Shown here: positions 34,850-42,690 of the stretch, piece after piece
Position numbering within the stretch: position 1 is the first letter of the stretch
Layout: the number at the start of each line of letters is the position of its first letter
Source of the DNA: Rhodocyclaceae bacterium
GTDB lineage: Bacteria; Pseudomonadota; Gammaproteobacteria; Burkholderiales; Rhodocyclaceae
NCBI GenBank assembly: GCA_016791105.1
Contig: JAEUNM010000136.1
Span: 1 to 64,000 of the forward strand
Length of the DNA stretch: 64,000 bases
Direction of reading: 5' to 3'
Notes under the pieces: model-generated
Databases searched by the model: none
What the model saw: only the letters and a program-made list of their open reading frames with translations
Told to the model about the DNA's origin: nothing
Position numbers and translations under genes: made by a program

Positions 34850-34963
34850 TTGTCCACTCTCCAACTTTTCCCGTGGGCGAACCGCGGTCAGTCTTGGATC
34901 CCGTCAAGGGAGTTCAACTACGAAGCGCCAGCGAAGATGACTGGCGAGAGGCAAAGAGGCGCG

Positions 34964-34992
34964 ATTCTGGCACAAGTTTTTGCAGCGCGCAA
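34964..34992 (-). promoter_or_regulatory. Candidate promoter of the spc operon
   Basis: On the minus strand TTGCGC (34992-34987) and CAGAAT (34969-34964) are separated by 17 bp, about 115 bp upstream of rplN. The matches are modest (three and four of six). The leader would contain a small hairpin (CGCCAG with CTGGCG, 34926-34946). A start here is required because no ribosomal gene lies upstream. Confidence 0.35.
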
Positions 34993-35015
34993 TAGCTGAT
35001 TGTGCCGGACGGCGT

Positions 35016-35042
35016 CCGGCCTTGATTTTTGTTCAAGGCCGG
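35016..35042. other. 10-bp perfect hairpin upstream of the spc operon
   Basis: CCGGCCTTGA (35016-35025) and TCAAGGCCGG (35033-35042) flank a T-rich 7-nt loop. It lies between the toxin-antitoxin terminator and the candidate spc promoter. No T tract follows, so it is not a standard terminator. It may insulate the two transcription units or be a remnant of the lost upstream junction. Confidence 0.5.
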
Positions 35043-35055
35043 AGCGGAAATGGGC

Positions 35056-35082
35056 AAAAAATGACCCGCCGTAGCGGGTCAT
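35056..35082 (-). terminator. Terminator of the BrnTA-like operon
   Basis: A perfect 9-bp stem (35061-35069 with 35074-35082, loop CGTA) is followed on the minus strand by six T residues (35061-35056). It is 18 bp past the antitoxin stop and separates the module from the ribosomal genes. Confidence 0.9.
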
Positions 35083-35100
35083 GCTTGCAGCGCGCATCAA

Positions 35101-35499
35101 TCACGCTGCTTTTTTGACGCCTTGAGGTTTTCGACCGCCAGCTCTCGGGGCAGCATCCTTGCGCACTCGCTTTGCGGCCGGCGGGGGTGGCACAGGCGCG
35201 CCGGGTTCGTCGTCAGGGTTCTGCCCCGCCACAAGCCCCTGAACGATGCCGAGGAGCTCGCGCTCGGCAAAGCGCTTGAGGACGTCACGCATCAAGGGCT
35301 GGTAGCCAATGCCATGAAACTTTCCTATGGCCTTGAATGCTTCAATCAGAGTCCGGTCGAGGCGGATCGATATCATCTGGAGGCCCAGCGATTCGTCGAT
35401 TTGCTGCTCCAGGTTCGGGGCAACTCGCGCTACGTACTCCTCGTCAGCTCCAATCTGGCGCGTATCCCACGCATCTTCTGTTCCTGAAATCTTGTCCAT
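35101..35499 (-). CDS. BrnA/CopG-like antitoxin
   Basis: The 132-aa product has a ribbon-helix-helix-like core (LQMISIRLDRTLIEAFKAIG, then YQPLMRDVLKRFAERELL) and a long basic Pro/Ala/Lys-rich tail. The position after a BrnT-like toxin gene and the paired GTATATAC sites support an autoregulating antitoxin. A good GGAG lies 7 nt before ATG 35499. The tail of about 45 residues is longer than in typical BrnA proteins and may add non-specific DNA affinity. Confidence 0.72.
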   Translation of the reverse strand: MDKISGTEDAWDTRQIGADEEYVARVAPNLEQQIDESLGLQMISIRLDRTLIEAFKAIGKFHGIGYQPLMRDVLKRFAERELLGIVQGLVAGQNPDDEPGAPVPPPPAAKRVRKDAAPRAGGRKPQGVKKAA

Positions 35500-35519
35500 G
35501 GCGCACTCCTGGCTCCCGT

Positions 35520-35527
35520 GTATATAC
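35520..35527. promoter_or_regulatory. GTATATAC box between toxin and antitoxin genes
   Basis: An 8-bp palindrome identical to the core of the palindrome at 35829-35840. It lies in the 33-bp gap between the toxin stop and antitoxin start and may be a second binding site for the antitoxin. Confidence 0.35.
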
Positions 35528-35532
35528 CTGCT

Positions 35533-35826
35533 CTAACGGCCGCAACGCTCGTAAATTGATATTTCCTTTGCGTTTGGCTCGAATGCAGATTTGATATGTA
35601 TGTTTCCGTCTATGTAAATGAAGACAACCTTCAGTAAGCGCCCCTTGTTGGTGCGTGCACCAAACCACAGCGTGGGCGGCGTCGTTTGATGATCTTCCCG
35701 CGTGTCCTGCAAATAACCGCCCGACCTGTTTGCGAAGCACTGCTCTATTTCCCGCCGCTCGACCCGGTGTTTCGTGCACAGCTTTTCGATTACCGACGCC
35801 GAGATCAGGATATTTTTCGTGACCAT
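35533..35826 (-). CDS. BrnT-like toxin (putative RNase)
   Basis: The 97-aa protein belongs to a small family often deposited under the misleading name ADP-ribosyl-(dinitrogen reductase) hydrolase and found next to BrnA/CopG-type genes. Visible segments are VIEKLCTKHRVERREIEQCF, DTREDHQTTPPTLWFGA, KGRLLKVVFIYIDGNIHIK and ISIYERCGR, which fit a BrnT-like RNase fold. The ATG at 35826 is directly preceded by the palindrome CTGTATATACAG. The toxin-first order is as in brnTA. Assignment is from remembered family features. Confidence 0.7.
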   Translation of the reverse strand: MVTKNILISASVIEKLCTKHRVERREIEQCFANRSGGYLQDTREDHQTTPPTLWFGARTNKGRLLKVVFIYIDGNIHIKSAFEPNAKEISIYERCGR

Positions 35827-35828
35827 CA

Positions 35829-35840
35829 CTGTATATACAG
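35829..35840. promoter_or_regulatory. Perfect 12-bp palindrome CTGTATATACAG at toxin start
   Basis: The palindrome sits 2 bp before the toxin ATG. A TTGACC (35856-35851) with a 17-bp spacer to TACAGT (35833-35828) overlaps it on the minus strand, so binding here would block transcription. The GTATATAC core recurs at 35520-35527. A TSS from that promoter would fall inside the ATG region, so the start codon or promoter assignment needs care. Confidence 0.5.
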
Positions 35841-35999
35841 AACGATATCGGGTCAAGCAGCTTGTGCCCGCTCATAGGAACAGCCGGATTCATTCTCGTG
35901 CTTACCGCGCAATTTCCGTCGGGAGGCCCCGATTCGACCGGCCGATTCGAGCCGAAGTCAAACCATGGGCGACATGCCGCGGCGCCAAGGCCCACGCGA

Positions 36000-37550
36000 T
36001 CAGTGTTCGCCGGCCCAAGCCTCCAGCACATGCGGCCACAAGCGTGCGGCGCGCGTCCACCAGCGCGTGGTGGCGAGCGGTAGCCGCGCCAGTACCGTGA
36101 GAATTTCGGCGTTGCTGGCGTGGGTGGCAACGCCGGGCTGGTTCAGCGGCGTCATGCTGCGGCCGGGCAGTTCGGCCAGCAGGTGCAGCAAGCCCATTTT
36201 CATGAGGCCGGCGTCGGGCACTGCGCCGCCGGCCAGATCGGCCAGCACACCGGACAAGGACAGCCAGGTCTTGCGCAGCACGATCAGATTTTCGGCATAG
36301 CCGGCGGCGCCGCTCGCGGCCACGTCATCCAGCAGCGCCAGCATCCAGTCCAGGCCGGGCAGGCCGCCGCGCTGCACGAAGCGATCCAGCGCGCGTTCGA
36401 TGGGGCCATCCAGCGCGGGATCGTCCGCATCCAAATCACCCAGCCGCGCCAGCGATAGGCGAATTTTGCGTCCGTCCATGGCCAGCGCACCCAGGGCGAT
36501 GCCCACCAGGGCGGCGCGCTGGTCGCGATCCAGGCGCATGGCGAGGCTCCAGTCCAGCACCGCGACGCGCATGCCCACCTGGGTGAGCAATAGATTGCCG
36601 GCGTGCAGATCGCCATGGAACAACGCGGTATCGGCACTGCTGAAAAACGGCCGCGCCATCAATCCCGTCACCAGCGCTTCGGCCACACGTCCGCGCTGCG
36701 ACTCGGCCAGAGCGGCGTCGGTAATTTTCACGCCATACACCCGCTCCATCGCCGTCACGCGCGGCGAACACCACGGCAACAGGCGCGGCACGTACAAACA
36801 GTGATCCCCGGCGTACACCTCCCGCGCCACGCGCAGATTCTGTTGCTCGCGCTCGAACAGCACCTCCTCGCGCAACAGGCGCGCGATGGTAGCGAAAGTG
36901 TCTTCGTAATCCAGCGCCGGCAGGCCCAGCTTGCGGCCACGCTCGGCGAGAAATAAGGCCAGATCCGGCAATAGTGCGCGGTCCTCGGCCAGACGCGCAT
37001 CGACGCCCGGCCGGACCAGTTTGAACACGCCCTGGCGCCGCTTGCCCCGGTCGGTCCAGGCGAAGGGCAGCACCACCGCCACGCTGCCTTCGGCGAGCGG
37101 CGCATCGCCCAGTTCCACCGGCAGGTCCGCGCCCAATTCGCGCCGCAGTTGTGCCGCCAGCGGCGCCATCTGCAAGGACGAAGGCAGCGATTCCAGCGCC
37201 TGCAGGCGTTGCCGCAACTCGAGCGGCAGGCCGCGCTGGCGCGCCAGCACCTGCGCCGCCTTGTGCAGTGCGGGACTTTGCGCGCATAGCGCAGTGAGGC
37301 GCTCGGCCGTGCTGGCATTGCCCGGCAGGCTCAATTGCGCGGCAAATATTTCGGCGCGGCGATGCGCGGCCAGATTTTCCAGAAAAAACCCCAGGCCCTC
37401 GGCCAGCAGGGGGCGCCATGCGGCAAAGCGGCCGGGCAGCAAATCCTGCCAGGGGATGGCGTCGATCAGGCCGCTCAACAAGGGGTCGCGCAGGCGGCGT
37501 TTGCGCCGGCCGCTACCAGGCTGGCGCGGCGGGGTTGTGGTTTCGTCCAT
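36000..37550 (-). CDS. Divergent AarF/ABC1/UbiB-family kinase-like protein
   Basis: The 516-aa protein has a UbiB-type atypical kinase core: VKITD-type hinge (MERVYGVKITDAAL), the catalytic-loop signature FHGDLHAGNLLL and the metal-binding Asp in VLDWSLAMRL. Two features differ from UbiB: the DFG/DCG motif reads DWS, and the N-terminal KxGQ motif that defines ABC1 proteins is not visible. UbiB members support ubiquinone synthesis or lipid handling, but this one lies 114 bp after tpsB on the same strand and may belong to the CHAT-TPS operon. ATG 37550 is chosen because sequence before it is not conserved in character. Confidence 0.8.
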   Translation of the reverse strand: MDETTTPPRQPGSGRRKRRLRDPLLSGLIDAIPWQDLLPGRFAAWRPLLAEGLGFFLENLAAHRRAEIFAAQLSLPGNASTAERLTALCAQSPALHKAAQVLARQRGLPLELRQRLQALESLPSSLQMAPLAAQLRRELGADLPVELGDAPLAEGSVAVVLPFAWTDRGKRRQGVFKLVRPGVDARLAEDRALLPDLALFLAERGRKLGLPALDYEDTFATIARLLREEVLFEREQQNLRVAREVYAGDHCLYVPRLLPWCSPRVTAMERVYGVKITDAALAESQRGRVAEALVTGLMARPFFSSADTALFHGDLHAGNLLLTQVGMRVAVLDWSLAMRLDRDQRAALVGIALGALAMDGRKIRLSLARLGDLDADDPALDGPIERALDRFVQRGGLPGLDWMLALLDDVAASGAAGYAENLIVLRKTWLSLSGVLADLAGGAVPDAGLMKMGLLHLLAELPGRSMTPLNQPGVATHASNAEILTVLARLPLATTRWWTRAARLWPHVLEAWAGEH

Positions 37551-37664
37551 TGTATTTTTGACCGGGGCCGGCGGCGCCTCGATCAGGCCCGCCCGCCGGT
37601 GCGCCCGGGATCCGGAAAGTCCCTGCAGAACGCAGCATAGCGCAGGGCGCAGGCGGAGGCGCAA

Positions 37665-39335
37665 TCAGAACAGATTCCAGCTCAGTTGCACGTGTACGCC
37701 GCTGTCCTGCAGGTTGCCGCTACCGCCGATGCCGTCCGGATGGACGATGCGGTGCGCCAGTGTCAAATCCACACTCAGGCCGCGCCAGCGGGCACGCGCG
37801 GCGAGACCGGCGGATGAAAGGGTGGCTGCCGTTTCGTTCTGGTTCTTGCCGCGCCCCCAGTCATAGAAGGGGACGAGATTCACGCGCCAGTCCGGCGCGG
37901 CGTTCTGCAGCAAGGGGAAATCCAGTTCCAGATTCACGATGCTGCCGGTATCGCGTATGAGCTGGTTTTCGCGATAGCCGCGTACCGTATAGATGCCGCC
38001 CAGCGCCATGCGGTCGAGCGACGGCAACATGGACGTAGTGTCCTGGCGCGTCGCGCGCAGGATGACTTGCGCGCCCGCATCGCTCACCCGCTGCGCGAAT
38101 TGCATTTGCGCCAGGCCGATGCGGTAGGCGTGGTCCGGCACCCCGGGCGCGTCCTGAATATTGTTGCGAGCCGAACTTAGCGTGTAGCGCAGCGCCAGCG
38201 CGCGGGTTTCGGTGCGGTGGCTATATTCCGCCCAATAGCGCCAGGCGCGTACCCGCAGCTTGCCGTCAGGCTCGCCGCCCGTGAATGAAAATGGCTGGCC
38301 CAGCAGGGTGGTGCTGTTTTCGCGCCAGACGCGGTTCGCGCCCAGCGTGAATTTGTGTGCCAGGGTTTCCACAAAGGTCTGGCTGATGCCGATGTCACGG
38401 CTGTCCAGCACGCTACGGATATGCAGCACGGCGAGCGGTTCTTCGACCACCGAAGAACGGCCGTGCTCGTATTGCAGTGACAGCAGCGTGCCGCGCCGGG
38501 TGAGCGGCATGCGCCAGCCCAGGCTGTAGCGCCCGCTCGATTCGGCGGCCAGTGCGTCTTCGGCGCTGGCTTCGAGCAGATCGCCCTGTCCAGTCAGATT
38601 GCGCACCCAGCCGGATACGCCATAAGCTTGCGATCCGGTGGAAGGCGGCCGATAGTTATTGGCGAATAGCGTGAGCTGGTAAGGCCGCGCCCGGCTTATG
38701 TCCAGGTCCAGCACCGCTTCGCCGGGACGTTCGCCCGGCACCAGGCGCGCATTCATGCGCGCAAACAGCGGGTTTTCCAGCAACAGCAGGAAACGCTCAC
38801 GCAGGCTGTCGATATTGAGCACGGCCTGTTCGTCGGGCGCCAGGCGCGCGACGACATAGCTCTCGTCCAGGCGCTCCAGGCCGCGCAGGCGCATGCCGGT
38901 CAGGCGGCCTTCGATCAGTTCGACCTGTAGCCTGCCATCCTTGAATTCGCCCAGTTGCGCCCCGGAATTGACATAGCCGCGCTCGATGTAATGGCGCGTA
39001 AGCGCGAGGCGCAGCGCTTCGAGATCGGCCTCGCTCACGGAGCGGCCCAGGTACATTTCGGCCACTGTCGCCAGTTCCGTGCTGGCGATGACGCTATTGC
39101 CGTGAAACTCTACGGCTTTCAGTACGCCGCGCGCCGTCGCGGCGGCGCCCGCGTCCGCCGGCGCAGGCGCCACCGGCGGCAATTCGAACTGCCCGCCGTC
39201 GCGTGGCTGGTACGCCGGCGCGGACGGCTGCTGCACATTCAAATGTTCGCTCGCATCGGCCGCATAGAGGGCGGCCGGCAAGCCGGCGCCCGCCGCCGCG
39301 GCCGCCAGCGCAATAACACCCAGGCGCGGCTTCAT
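37665..39335 (-). CDS. TpsB outer-membrane transporter (ShlB/FhaC/HecB family)
   Basis: The 556-aa protein is the outer-membrane pore that exports a TpsA. After a signal peptide (ending LYAA) come a Pro-rich linker, POTRA domains (LKAVEFHGNSVIASTEL, then YIERGYVNSGAQLGEFKDG) and a 16-strand barrel with the conserved VRGY motif (IYTVRGYRENQLI). The last residue is Phe, the usual BAM signal. ATG 39335 overlaps the tpsA stop as ATGA (39332-39335); a GTG at 39344 is an alternative. The coupling makes the 1116-aa TpsA its likely client; it may also serve the 2733-aa TpsA, which has no neighbouring transporter. Confidence 0.93.
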   Translation of the reverse strand: MKPRLGVIALAAAAAGAGLPAALYAADASEHLNVQQPSAPAYQPRDGGQFELPPVAPAPADAGAAATARGVLKAVEFHGNSVIASTELATVAEMYLGRSVSEADLEALRLALTRHYIERGYVNSGAQLGEFKDGRLQVELIEGRLTGMRLRGLERLDESYVVARLAPDEQAVLNIDSLRERFLLLLENPLFARMNARLVPGERPGEAVLDLDISRARPYQLTLFANNYRPPSTGSQAYGVSGWVRNLTGQGDLLEASAEDALAAESSGRYSLGWRMPLTRRGTLLSLQYEHGRSSVVEEPLAVLHIRSVLDSRDIGISQTFVETLAHKFTLGANRVWRENSTTLLGQPFSFTGGEPDGKLRVRAWRYWAEYSHRTETRALALRYTLSSARNNIQDAPGVPDHAYRIGLAQMQFAQRVSDAGAQVILRATRQDTTSMLPSLDRMALGGIYTVRGYRENQLIRDTGSIVNLELDFPLLQNAAPDWRVNLVPFYDWGRGKNQNETAATLSSAGLAARARWRGLSVDLTLAHRIVHPDGIGGSGNLQDSGVHVQLSWNLF

Positions 39336-42300
39336 CCTCTGCACCCGCGCGCAAATATCGCGGCCAGCGGCAGCGGCTGCATGGGTAGCGCGGCACCTGG
39401 CGGCGGCCCGGCATCGGGTGGCGCTGCCGCCCCCAGCAAACCGCGTGCAGAGGGCGGAAAGCCGCCGCGCCCGCCCTGCACGAAAGAACTACCGGCGCCG
39501 GGCCGGCACGGACTGCGGCCCAGTTCGCCGGTATCGATGGCGCGCACGCTAAGTCCGGTCAAACTGCCGGATATGTCCAGTACCGGCGCCGTTACGTCGA
39601 TTTGCCCGCTCACGCCGGTGGGCGCGGCAGCCTGGATCACGTTGAGGCCGAACTGGAAGGGCTCGAAACTGAACGGCGTGTCGCCGCCGACGAACAGGCT
39701 GTTGCCGCTGGGTACCAGCATTTGCACATTGATGCCCACATTGCCGCCGCTGGCATCGGGCGCAGCCGTATTGGCCTGGATGAAGCCGGTATTCATGACC
39801 AGACCTTTTGCATCGATTGCGATATCGCCGCCATTGCCGCTCAGTCCGCTGACCGACGTGGTGATTTGCGAATTATCGAGCACCACCACCGCATTCGGGG
39901 CGTTGATCACGATCGCCCCGCCATTGCCCAGATTGGCGCTGGTGGAAATGCTGCTGGGGTCCAGCCACAGCATCTGGCCGACTTCCAGATAAATGCTGCT
40001 GGCCGACACATTGCCCGTGGACGCAGCCGTAATCGAAGCATTTTTGAGTGTGACGACAGGTGCGCGCAGGCCGATCACCGAAGGCGTGAGCAGCGACGGG
40101 TCATCGACTTCGGCGTCATTGGCGATGGATAGCGTGCCGCCGTCGGCGAGCGCGACGCTGCCGCGGACAGCAATGCCCAGCGTACCCGTTTGTCCGGAAC
40201 TGCCGCTGTAAGCCTTGCTGGAAATGGCCGATCCGGCGCCGGACACACTGAGCGTATCGGCCGACACATACACGTCACCGGCGCGGCCGAATGAGCGCGT
40301 GTCGGACGACACCGTGGCGCCGCGCAGCACGCTCATGGCGGTATCGGCATGCGCGCTCACGATGCCGGCGTTGCCACCGCCCAGCGCGTCGCTCGATATG
40401 TAGGCAAAACTATCGCCGCCATCCACTTCCAGCGACCCGGCCCACACCGTCACATTGCCGGCATTGCCGATCGAATAGGTGTCCGACGACACCGAACCGC
40501 CATTGGCGACGCGCATGGCGCCGGCCACATCCACCGTGACGGAACCGGCTTCGCCGCCGCCGACCGCGTCGCTGGACACATAGGTGAACGTGCCGCCGCC
40601 ATCGACCACCAGCGACCCGGCGCGCACGCTCACGTTGCCGGCATCGCCGAAGGAGTAGGTGTCGGACGACACTTGCGAGCCATTCAATACGCTCATCGCG
40701 CCATCCACCTGCACGGATACCGAGCCGGCGTTGCCGTCGCCGCGCGCGTCGCTGGAAATTTTGCTGCGCTCGTCCAGGGTCAGGCTGCCGGCCAGTACCG
40801 TGACGTCGCCGCCGGTGCCGACCGAATAGGTGTTGGACGATACGACCGACCCGGCGACGAGCCGCATGTCGCCCGCGACCTCGACGTAAATGGAGCCGGC
40901 GTCGCCCGCCCCGGTGGCTTCGCTCAAAATGTTCGAGCCGTCCAGGCTGAGCGAGCCGGCGCGCACGCTCACATTGCCGGCCCGCCCGTCCGACGTGTCG
41001 TTGGACGATATCGCCGAATTGCCGCTCACGGCGAGCGCGCCATCGACCCGCACGTCCACCGTACCGGCATCGCCCTGGCCGCTGGAATCGCTGGAAATAT
41101 GCGATTCCGCATCCAGCACGAGGCTGCCGGCCCGCACCAACACATTGCCGGCATTGCCGAAGGCCTGCGCATTCGAAGTTATGTTGGCGCGGTTGGTCAT
41201 GATCAGATCGCCCGTCACCGCGACATCCACCACGCCGCCGTCGCCGTCGCTGCGCGCGTCGCTGGACACCTTGGCATCGGTATCCATCACCAGCGTGCCG
41301 GCGCTCACCGTCACACTGCCGGCATTGCCGAACGAGTAGGTGTCGGACGACACGGTGGCGGTATTGCTCATGCTCATGGCACCGCTCACCACCACGCTCA
41401 CCGCACCGGCGTCACCAAAACCCAGGGAATCGCTCGAAATATAGGAAAGCCCCACGTCGCCGCCATCGATGCTGAGCGAGCCGGCGCGCACGCTCACGCT
41501 GCCGGCGGCACCGCCGGCGTAGGTATCGGAGGACACCTTGCCGCGGTCCAGCACCTGCATGTCGCCGCTTACCGTGACCGTTACCGGGCCTGCGTTGCCG
41601 GCGTCGGTCGAATCGCTGGATATGGCGGCAAACCCGGCCGAACCGCCTTCTATGCGCAGCGATCCGGCCGTCACCGTAACTGCGCCGGCATTGCCCCAGG
41701 AATAGGTATCCGATGCGATGCGCGACCCATCGGCGATGACCAGCTCGCCGGCTATCTGCACATGCACGGAGCCGGCATCGCCGTCCGAACCTTCCAGCGC
41801 GCTGGAGGTGATTTGCGACTGTTCCAGCGCGGCCGTGCCGGCGCTCACCTCTATGTTGCCGCCCTGGTTTCCGCTCAGCGAGGAAGCTTCGATCACGCTG
41901 AAATTGCTCATGCTCAAGCTGCCTTCGGCTCCCCCCACAGCACCGCCGAGCGCAACCTCGCGCGCCCCCGGGCGCCCCAGCGCGACTACCCGGACATCGC
42001 CGCCGTCGCTCGCGATGACGCCATTGTCCATGTGCACGTCGCCCGCCACGATGTCCATGGCTTGCCCGGCGCTGGCAAGCACGGCGCCGTCGAGGATATT
42101 CACCGTTGCGCGCGCGGCGCCCAGAAAACCGAATGCTTCCGGCGCGGCGCTGGAAAAGGTGCTGGCGTTGGTGGTGTCGGCGTATAAGCGGCCGTCGGGA
42201 AATTTCAGGTAATCGGCCGTGCTGACGTGAAACGCGGCCGGCACGTCGAGTGCCGCGCCGTCGCCGAAGGTGACGCCGGCCGGGTTGATGAAATAGAAAT

Positions 42301-42682
42301 TCGGCGCGCTGCCGGTACTGCCCGGGTCTATGCCCAACAGACCGTTGATGCTCGATACCGTACCGCCGGTTACGCGCGCGATCAGGTTTTGCGCGGCGGC
42401 CGCGAGCGTGAACAATGCCGCGTCACCGCTGCCCAGATCGAAGCGCGAAAAGCTCTGGAACACATTGCCGCCGGCACGCCGGCCATAGCTTTCCGGTATC
42501 GCAATCAGTTGGTAATTGACGCCGTTGCGCAGCACATTTCCGGCCGGCGCCAGCGCCGTCGTGGGGCCGCTGCCTATGCTGCCGTCGCGCACGATGCTGG
42601 AAGCGGCAAAGGCCCCCTGCAGCGCCAGCAGCAGCGGCAGCGCGGCGCATAGCCGGCGCCGCGCAGTGGTTGTGTTATTCAT
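39332..42682 (-). CDS. TpsA-type exoprotein of the CHAT locus
   Basis: The 1116-aa protein starts with a signal peptide (residues 1-27) and a TPS domain to about residue 165 (FQSFSRFDLGSGDAALF, NFYFINPAGVTFGDGAALDV). Residues about 270-830 are tandem beta-helix repeats with the recurring core VSVRAGSLSLDGGxxxxSSD. The end carries a distinctive tail, SPCRPGAGSSFVQGGRGGFP, followed by a Pro/Ala-rich segment. From memory, similar Cys...SSF...GRGG.P tails end TpsA proteins of cyanobacterial CHAT-linked loci. ATG 42682 lies 8 bp after the CHAT stop. The role may be adhesin, surface scaffold or protease substrate. Confidence 0.9.
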   Translation of the reverse strand: MNNTTTARRRLCAALPLLLALQGAFAASSIVRDGSIGSGPTTALAPAGNVLRNGVNYQLIAIPESYGRRAGGNVFQSFSRFDLGSGDAALFTLAAAAQNLIARVTGGTVSSINGLLGIDPGSTGSAPNFYFINPAGVTFGDGAALDVPAAFHVSTADYLKFPDGRLYADTTNASTFSSAAPEAFGFLGAARATVNILDGAVLASAGQAMDIVAGDVHMDNGVIASDGGDVRVVALGRPGAREVALGGAVGGAEGSLSMSNFSVIEASSLSGNQGGNIEVSAGTAALEQSQITSSALEGSDGDAGSVHVQIAGELVIADGSRIASDTYSWGNAGAVTVTAGSLRIEGGSAGFAAISSDSTDAGNAGPVTVTVSGDMQVLDRGKVSSDTYAGGAAGSVSVRAGSLSIDGGDVGLSYISSDSLGFGDAGAVSVVVSGAMSMSNTATVSSDTYSFGNAGSVTVSAGTLVMDTDAKVSSDARSDGDGGVVDVAVTGDLIMTNRANITSNAQAFGNAGNVLVRAGSLVLDAESHISSDSSGQGDAGTVDVRVDGALAVSGNSAISSNDTSDGRAGNVSVRAGSLSLDGSNILSEATGAGDAGSIYVEVAGDMRLVAGSVVSSNTYSVGTGGDVTVLAGSLTLDERSKISSDARGDGNAGSVSVQVDGAMSVLNGSQVSSDTYSFGDAGNVSVRAGSLVVDGGGTFTYVSSDAVGGGEAGSVTVDVAGAMRVANGGSVSSDTYSIGNAGNVTVWAGSLEVDGGDSFAYISSDALGGGNAGIVSAHADTAMSVLRGATVSSDTRSFGRAGDVYVSADTLSVSGAGSAISSKAYSGSSGQTGTLGIAVRGSVALADGGTLSIANDAEVDDPSLLTPSVIGLRAPVVTLKNASITAASTGNVSASSIYLEVGQMLWLDPSSISTSANLGNGGAIVINAPNAVVVLDNSQITTSVSGLSGNGGDIAIDAKGLVMNTGFIQANTAAPDASGGNVGINVQMLVPSGNSLFVGGDTPFSFEPFQFGLNVIQAAAPTGVSGQIDVTAPVLDISGSLTGLSVRAIDTGELGRSPCRPGAGSSFVQGGRGGFPPSARGLLGAAAPPDAGPPPGAALPMQPLPLAAIFARGCRG
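39443..39525 (-). other. Conserved-looking C-terminal tail motif of TpsA
   Basis: Codes for the Cys...SSF...GRGG.P segment near the C-terminus of the CHAT-linked TpsA. It is unlike the repeat region in composition and lies about 50 residues before the end. It is a candidate recognition or processing site for the neighbouring CHAT protease; no experiment or search backs this. Confidence 0.4.
40170..41850 (-). repeat. Tandem repeats in CHAT-linked TpsA
   Basis: Repeats of about 75 residues, each made of two half-units: one with SSDTYSFGNAGxVxVxAG and one with SSDxxGxGDAGxVxVxVxGxM. More than ten half-units are visible. At DNA level GTCGGACGACAC-like words recur, so slippage or recombination could change the copy number. 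Confidence 0.8.
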
Positions 42683-42690
42683 GGGCGGCC

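Noticed and set aside
35827..35856. TTG start giving a longer toxin
   Set aside because: The added residues are encoded by the palindrome and -35-like region and do not match the toxin family.
40170..41850. Repeated DNA in the second tpsA as a CRISPR-like array
   Set aside because: The period is about 225 bp, the repeats diverge, and they encode a regular beta-helix pattern.
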